In this document: positions 21,003 to 26,091 of the stretch, piece after piece
Layout of the letters: each line of letters opens with the position of its first letter
How positions within the stretch are numbered: the stretch's first letter is position 1
Assembly: GCA_032433595.1 (NCBI GenBank)
Contig: JASWJB010000468.1
Location: 1-26,091 of the forward strand
DNA: 26,091 nt
Direction: 5' to 3'
Origin: Conoideocrella luteorostrata
Taxonomy: Eukaryota; Ascomycota; Sordariomycetes; Hypocreales; Clavicipitaceae
The notes under the pieces: model-generated
Databases searched by the model: none
Seen by the model: the letters and a program-made list of their open reading frames with translations, nothing else
What the model was told of the DNA's origin: nothing
Translations under genes and position numbers: made by a program

Positions 21003-21887
21003 CAGAGTACAATAATATGGCATGGTGCTCACCTGCTCACCAGCACTTCGAGGCAGCACTTCGAGGCTTCCATCATGCAGGCGGCCGCAAGACAAGCTTT
21101 GTTGTACGACAGCTAAGGTCGTATGTAAGCTTTCAAATGGGACAACTTGTCCCGTGCCGCGCTAAACTTTGCCGCCCCAGTGATGGAAACACGATGCGAA
21201 ACCCCCCCATTAGCTGCCTCGCTGTGCCTCGCTGTGCTCTCTACCTGAGCTCCTCCGCCATGCTGCTGTCAAAGAGCCCCCTGTTCCGCTTTCGATCTAC
21301 CCTCCACAATCGCATACCTTTGTTCGCTAGTTTATTCCCCCCATGTGCGTTAATAATCAAGTGCATTTCATGCGTGTAGCATATATACAAGGGTATCAGC
21401 CAGGTGATTAGGTAGTTTGGTGCCGCTGCCTGCACATCTCGCTCGCTGGGAATGCCCAAATGCTTCTTTGTTTCCGACCCAGCTCTGCAGCCGAGGTGGA
21501 CACTTGTACCCGCCCAGTCACCCTATTTCGTCATGCAAATTACTGCTGTCCCCGTGAGAGAGGCTCTTCAGTTGCAAGGGGCTCACTCAGAGTCCAGACG
21601 TTGAATGGTTTGGTTGTGGACTGGTTACTTGGTCAATTGCAGCAAACCTACCCAGCAGCGCCCGTCGATTACTGGTACAAGCCTGGCTTGTCCCAAACGT
21701 GGCTTTCCACGCTGGGCAAAATAAGCACGGTGGTGCCGACGAACCCGATTTCAATTCGCATGTTTAAATTCGAGCCACGGCGCGTCGTCAGACCGGTATT
21801 AAAACAAAACTTAGAATTGTGACTGTAAACCCGCCCCCTCTCGTTGCTTGGCGTGCTGCCGATTGATTCTACTAGTAATGCGACAAT

Positions 21888-21905
21888 CCCATAACTAGTT
21901 ATGGG
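21888..21905. repeat. Perfect 18-nt palindrome with ACTAGT core
   Basis: CCCATAACTAGTTATGGG reads the same on both strands. ACTAGT occurs again close by at about 21881 and 21909, so three copies lie within about 35 bp. No gene is adjacent. Confidence 0.9.
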
Positions 21906-22315
21906 GTAACTAGTTGCTCCGTACGCTCGTTCTGTCTAATCATCCGTCGCAGGGACTCTCCATCTGCTAGTATGCAGTGTGTATTCATCCGCCAAGTGGC
22001 GGCGCAAGGGTAGTGTTTCAAGGTAACAAGAACGCAACCACTCCACCGTTTCGCCTTCATGGCCGTTAATATGGGATGCAATATGATTTCATCTCTGGCT
22101 TGAGCTTACTGTACAAATAACAAATAGTGTCGTCACATGCTCATCCGCCCCGATGACGGCAGCCAAGACAGCACCGTCCGTCGACTTGCCTCGGTGACAA
22201 TATCCTCTAATTTATAGCATCAATGGTTGGAACGTCCACGTATCTCGCTCGGCTCATTGTCTCGAAAACCCATCGCGTGCCTCTCGTTTAACCCGAGTCT
22301 GCCCAATTAGGCAAT

Positions 22316-22592
22316 ATGGGCGGGAGGACCCAGATCCGAGCCCAGTCTCGCGAGACAGAACAGAACCCTGACCCCCTACTCCTTTCTCCACCTCGAGAAC
22401 CAGAGTCTGGGGCAGAATCCAACCAGGACGACGAACTCGCCCCGCTGACCGGAAACGCTGCGCGCATCACCATCCAGAGACCGCCGACTAGACCATATGT
22501 GTGTTTGTCAGCGTGTTGCATTATATTATCGTATATAACCGTAGCATGTGCAGTTCCCTGTACCGCTATCATATTGAGTCTGAAACCCGAAC
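22316..22592 (+). CDS. Candidate first exon of a membrane protein, or gene remnant
   Basis: An ATG at 22316 opens a frame with good coding character: about 60 hydrophilic residues (SPPREPESGAESNQDDELAPL, then ITIQRPPTRPY) followed by a hydrophobic segment (CLSACCIILSYITVACAVP) that could cross a membrane. This layout, a polar N-terminus then a first helix, is common in fungal MFS and other transporters, but no signature motif follows. GTAAGA at 22593 is a good donor and TTATCCAG near 22692-22699 a good acceptor. Beyond it the frame remains open to 23200 but loses protein character and includes a 12-base C run. Either a short gene or the intact 5' end of a decayed one. Confidence 0.35.
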
Positions 22593-23837
22593 ATGTAAGA
22601 ACCCAAATTTCACATACTACCGAAGCTGGCATAGCACCCCCCCCCCCCTTCCCCAATGCCACTGTTATGATGCTGCGACTTTTGTTGTTTCTTATCCAGG
22701 TATTCGCGTTGTTTCTGCTACAGCATCTCACTCTATCAGCTCATATTATCTGCTGCACTGCTGCAAGTGAGGAATCCGTTTCCAAAAATGCTCCAACTTC
22801 AAAGGCGTTTGGTGGCGTCTCTAGAGCGACACAACCACCAAACGGCAGATCGTTCACTCCGGCCGGGCGCCGTGCTATAAAAAGTATCATCTCATCATTC
22901 TGTGCCGGACTTTCCAGTAGCCGTTGCACAGATCTCGTGGCTGAGTGTTCGTGGATTGTTTTGATCTGCAGTAAATATTCCTACCGGTGCAAACCACCCG
23001 CGTTGCACCAGTGTTCACTGAATGTTGTCTTCCTTGAGAGTTGCTTCCGTCGAGCATCTACTCCGTCCTTTCGAAACACGGTTTCCCTTTTTTTTAATGT
23101 GGGATTTCGGACAGGAAGAGCCAGATACCCCACTTCGTCTCATATCCTAGTTGGTGATGATGCCGCTATGGAAGTAAAGCAATCCACAATACTCACGTAA
23201 TCAACGCAAGCGGTCAAAATTTCCCGTGGCGGCAGCGATCAATCAATGGTCCAGGATGTGAAATATGCTCAAGGGCTTCACTATCAGACATCCCGTCCAT
23301 TATGCATAAGTAGTGCCAGTTAGGTCAAATTCACTCCCAAGATGTATACTGCAACAGGAAACTGATGCCGAAAAGCCAAGAGATGTCTGACTCGTCGCAC
23401 TCCCTTCGGTTTCGCCCTGGGTTGACTATGGCCAATATTTGTTTGCTTCGTAGCTCCTTTAATCAGATGAAATCCACTCCATCGAATCATTGTTATTCGA
23501 ATAGGAAGGTGGTTGTCGTCCCGTACGAGGTGTATACAATATGCAGAGTACAACCTTGGAGCGGCGGCAATTCACGCCCGACACGACAACGAGGAAGTTC
23601 CAGATCTTGATATGCCTCAGCTATAGTATCTCCTGTTTGATTATACTCTTTCTTTCAAGGGTGTCTTTCTTTTTCTTGGTCAGAGTTGGTGGTCAAACTC
23701 GACGCGGTCCGCCGATTTTCGTTAGGCTGGGGAAGATATTTACTTTGAGTATTAGCCGTTATTAATACCATAGAAGGAGGTTTCTTGTCTGTCTTGGTAT
23801 GTAATATGCAAATACACAATCTCTTACGTCACAGGTC
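22593..23837. other. Poorly resolved region
   Basis: Open frames on + (to 23200, 23365-23610) and - (22741-22929, 23320-23553) have no domain or splice support. A C run lies at 22637-22648 and a TATAAAAA element at 22876-22883, oriented for a + transcript without a clear gene after it. Confidence 0.45.
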
Positions 23838-25304
23838 TTAGATCTCAAGCATGCCAGCCAATGGGGCAAAAGCATCGATTTGGAGCCATTTCTCCTTGTT
23901 GTCGTTACCATAAGGGTAGTAGGCGAAGGTCAGACCCTTGGTTGGCGAAGTCAGGGATCACCAGCACCAGCACGCGTGAACCAACTTCAATTTTAATGTG
24001 ACCTCTTTGATCACAACCAATTGATCCTCCAAATGCGAGGCTTTGAGGTCGTAGTGCATTCTTGCCGTATTTCACGAGTCTTCAACTCACTGCAATGTGT
24101 GAAAAGATGGTTTCTATGTTTGTCGGTATAGGACCAGTGACTTGTTATAGCAATACGACAGAATATCACCGACAATATGATGTCATGTAGCCATGCCGTC
24201 AGCGTAATAACGAATGCAGTCTATTCCAGAGAGTATGTACTCTCTTTTTGCTAATACAGAGTGTAGCAAGTCAATTCCCTTACGTTGCCGGCTAGAAGGG
24301 CAAATTTTGATACAACTCAAGAGGTAGAGAAAATACTCGTCGAAACCTGCTGTCTTTCATGGGAGCTATCTTTTTTTCGGCTCCGGTAGCGGATTGTGTA
24401 GGCCCGTGAGGTTTCTGCCTCTGTCATTCGTAGTAGTAGTCTGATCCTCCCAATCTGAGGCAATCGGTTCACCGTCTCAGGTTCGATCCCATTGAATGCA
24501 TACGTCTGGTTGATCAGCTCTGTAACGCCGTTGCTCTCGAAATTAGGGAGTGAAGATTGAATATCAACAATTATTTGGTGTGACACAATGCTACGTCATA
24601 TCTACAGTAGCATGGAAGACCGCCGTGGCAGGCTGCGAAGTATAATCCACAAAACCCGCCGATACAGGGCAAGTAATATTCCCAAGTATCACCAAGTCCG
24701 CTCCGGAAACATAGGTTCTAGCCATGCATCATAGTATTACAGTTCGCATTCGCACCGTGATCCGTCGCATATGGTTCTTGGGTTGGTACTACAACGTGTT
24801 GGTTGTACATTTATTTTCATCGAAGTTATGAAAATTGATGACACACGCTCACCACAAAAAGTTTCGGTTTGGCTGCAGGGTCTAAAAGTACATCTTTAGT
24901 GATGAAGGCACCCGGTAAAACGATTGATGTTGTTGAAACAGTAATATTAATGGTCCCCAAAGCATTTTGATCCAAAATGTGCATATTTGCATCATGTCTA
25001 GCGAAATTGTCGATTGCTTCGAGATAATTCGTGAATTGATCAGGCAGCAGCGGTGATGATTGTTGGGAATACTGCAATTCCACCTTAACCTTATCAAATT
25101 GCGCGCCAAACCCTACTCCTGGCATTGTTTGCAAAACGTGGCAATGGAAATTATCGCAGCAACTGCATGTTCACCTTCAACGCTCTCAAAACAGCGAGTT
25201 GTAGAGATCCCAGTTCCTAAAGCGTTACCTTGCAGAGGAGTAACGACCCAAAAGACGATCATCGTAGGTACGAGATAAAAAGCTGACCAATGCCATATCA
25301 ATTG
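23838..25304 (-). pseudogene. Decayed larger gene, unknown family
   Basis: Five blocks with clear protein character lie in order on the minus strand but in different frames. (1) 25304-25113 follows an acceptor-like CTGACAG and contains a likely membrane segment (FYLVPTMIVFWVV). (2) 25134-24853 has phrases such as GVGFGAQFDKVKVEL and LGTINITVSTTSIVL and ends at a GTGAGC donor. (3) About 24720-24591 (GADLVILGNITCPVSAGF) ends in TAG. (4) 24586-24317 (IVDIQSSLPNFESNGVTEL) ends in TGA. (5) About 24066-23838 contains HYDLKASHLEDQLVVIKEV and ends QIDAFAPLAGMLEI before TAA. At least two frame changes fall within the last block. The membrane segment followed by an Asn/Thr-rich region suggests a membrane-anchored protein with an outside domain. 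I could not name the family; introns explain some gaps but not the stops inside blocks. Confidence 0.55.
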
Positions 25305-26091
25305 CTGTCAGTGATGAGAATTAAGTAGTCGCTGTTCACGGGCACAAATCTCCTCTTAGCCGTTCTAATGGGGACAAAAAGCGATAAACCCTCCAGGTTA
25401 CTCAAGGTATGAGGATTTTGCAGTCGTTCTGCTATTCAGCTTTAATATCTGAATCCTCCCTATTCCACAGCTATTTTAGGTTAATTAAGGACGGGAAATT
25501 CTGGACTTGTAAGAATATTATTTTGTTTAAGGATAATTATAATTCGCTATTAGCTGTACTTCTGTGCGGAGCTCTCAATCCCAGCAGCCACTGATGCATT
25601 TCGCATGCAGGGTAGGCCGGCAAGAGAGTACATGACGGAGCGAAGGCTTGATGAATGTTCGAGTCATGTTCCTGCACGGCCACTAAATCCAGCGCCGACC
25701 GAAAGTTCTTTAGCAGAGGGGAAGGATATGGCACAGGGCAGTCTACATGAAATCTATGATGCGGTTGATATCGCTGGTATGAGAGAATGGTTCGATCCCA
25801 GGCTCCAGCATACGTTTGGTGACAGCACTGAAGGGAGAGTCACACCAGGATCACTTTTTTGCATTATTAGATTTCATAAGTAGCTGAAAGCTAAAAGTGG
25901 CCAGAATATACTCCGTAGAGAAGCAGCCATGCTGGATAAGACTAAATGGTTTTGGACAACTCGGTAACGTCGGCCACCCCGAAGCCGGCCACACAGGGAA
26001 GCCGGCCACATTTGTGGCCACTATAGCAGCATTCAATATCGTCAAATTAGTCGGCACAACGCGTTCAAAATGGTAATATTTGGTGTTTTCT
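25305..26091. other. Right end of the window, no supported gene
   Basis: Frame 25605-25883 (+) is open for 92 codons without a recognisable domain. An AT-rich patch lies at 25480-25560. Sequence resembling RNA polymerase III boxes (near 25711 and 25789) does not fold as a tRNA. Short GGCCAC repeats lie near the end. Confidence 0.5.
25971..26020. repeat. Short CGGCCAC repeats
   Basis: The 13-mer GAAGCCGGCCACA is repeated exactly at 25981-25993 and 25998-26010 (period 17). A related CGGCCAC precedes at 25971, and an inverted GTGGCCA follows at 26014. Confidence 0.85.

Larger units (their letters stand above)
20051..22315. other. Long intergenic region with microsatellites and palindromes
   Basis: About 2.2 kb without a supported gene. 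Visible items are a G-rich near-repeat TGGCAGTGGG/TGCAGTGGG at about 20681-20712, a CT-rich trinucleotide tract at 20808-20849, a perfect 16-nt palindrome at 20987-21002 and an 18-nt palindrome at 21888-21905. ORFs of 60-160 codons occur in several frames (for example 20894-21379 +, 21460-21822 +) but none carries domains or splice structure. Confidence 0.55.

Noticed and set aside
24479..24490. GGTTCGATCCC, resembling a tRNA B box
   Set aside because: It lies within a protein-like block of the decayed minus-strand gene, and no tRNA arms surround it.
1..26091. Secondary-metabolite cluster or other multi-gene system
   Set aside because: No polyketide synthase, NRPS, terpene cyclase or tailoring set is present; ERG9 is primary sterol metabolism and its neighbours are unrelated in function.

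Overview
The window looks like nuclear DNA of a filamentous ascomycete. Genes are split by short introns (52 to 126 nt) with GT or GC donors and CTAAC-type branch sites. Several promoters or leaders are pyrimidine-rich. The best-conserved gene, squalene synthase, reads like those of Sordariomycetes, probably Hypocreales; that placement is an inference from sequence character, not from a search. There is no bacterial-style operon, tRNA, rRNA or CRISPR array.

Layout. Bases 1-460 are an extremely AT-rich block of the kind left by repeat-induced point mutation, ending abruptly against GC-balanced DNA that carries an ORF remnant (519-917). A small gene on the minus strand (1499-1858) encodes a protein with a lipid-modification-type N-terminus. 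Bases 1859-5238 are nearly gene-free, with a dinucleotide microsatellite and a diverged inverted repeat. A two-exon gene (5239-6224, +) encodes a secreted protein of unknown function. It converges on a three-exon MFS transporter of the Git1 type (6972-8662, -). Weak coding signals on the minus strand follow (9433-9612 and 9890-10466). A WD40-repeat gene (about 11206-12510, +) still has recognisable splice sites but is broken by frame changes.

The most secure gene is ERG9, squalene synthase (15063-16680, +, four exons, 463 aa), whose first intron appears to be of the rare GC-AG class. It converges on a secreted subtilisin-family protease (17669-19576, -, four exons, 546 aa) with a full catalytic triad and a long Gly/Asn/Gln-rich tandem-repeat tail. 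Bases 19577-22315 are intergenic, with a long CT-rich protease leader, microsatellites and two perfect palindromes. A possible membrane-protein gene or remnant starts at 22316 (+). The last part (23838-25304, -) holds the scattered, frameshifted remains of a larger gene of unknown family.

The genes do not form an evident pathway or cluster: a sterol-pathway enzyme, a Git1-like solute transporter, a secreted protease and a secreted unknown sit among decaying genes. The less ordinary signals are the repeat-tailed subtilase, the GC-AG intron, the decaying WD40 gene, the decayed unknown gene at the right end, and a recurrent TACGGAG/CTCCGTA motif outside the genes. I found no convincing novel multi-gene system.
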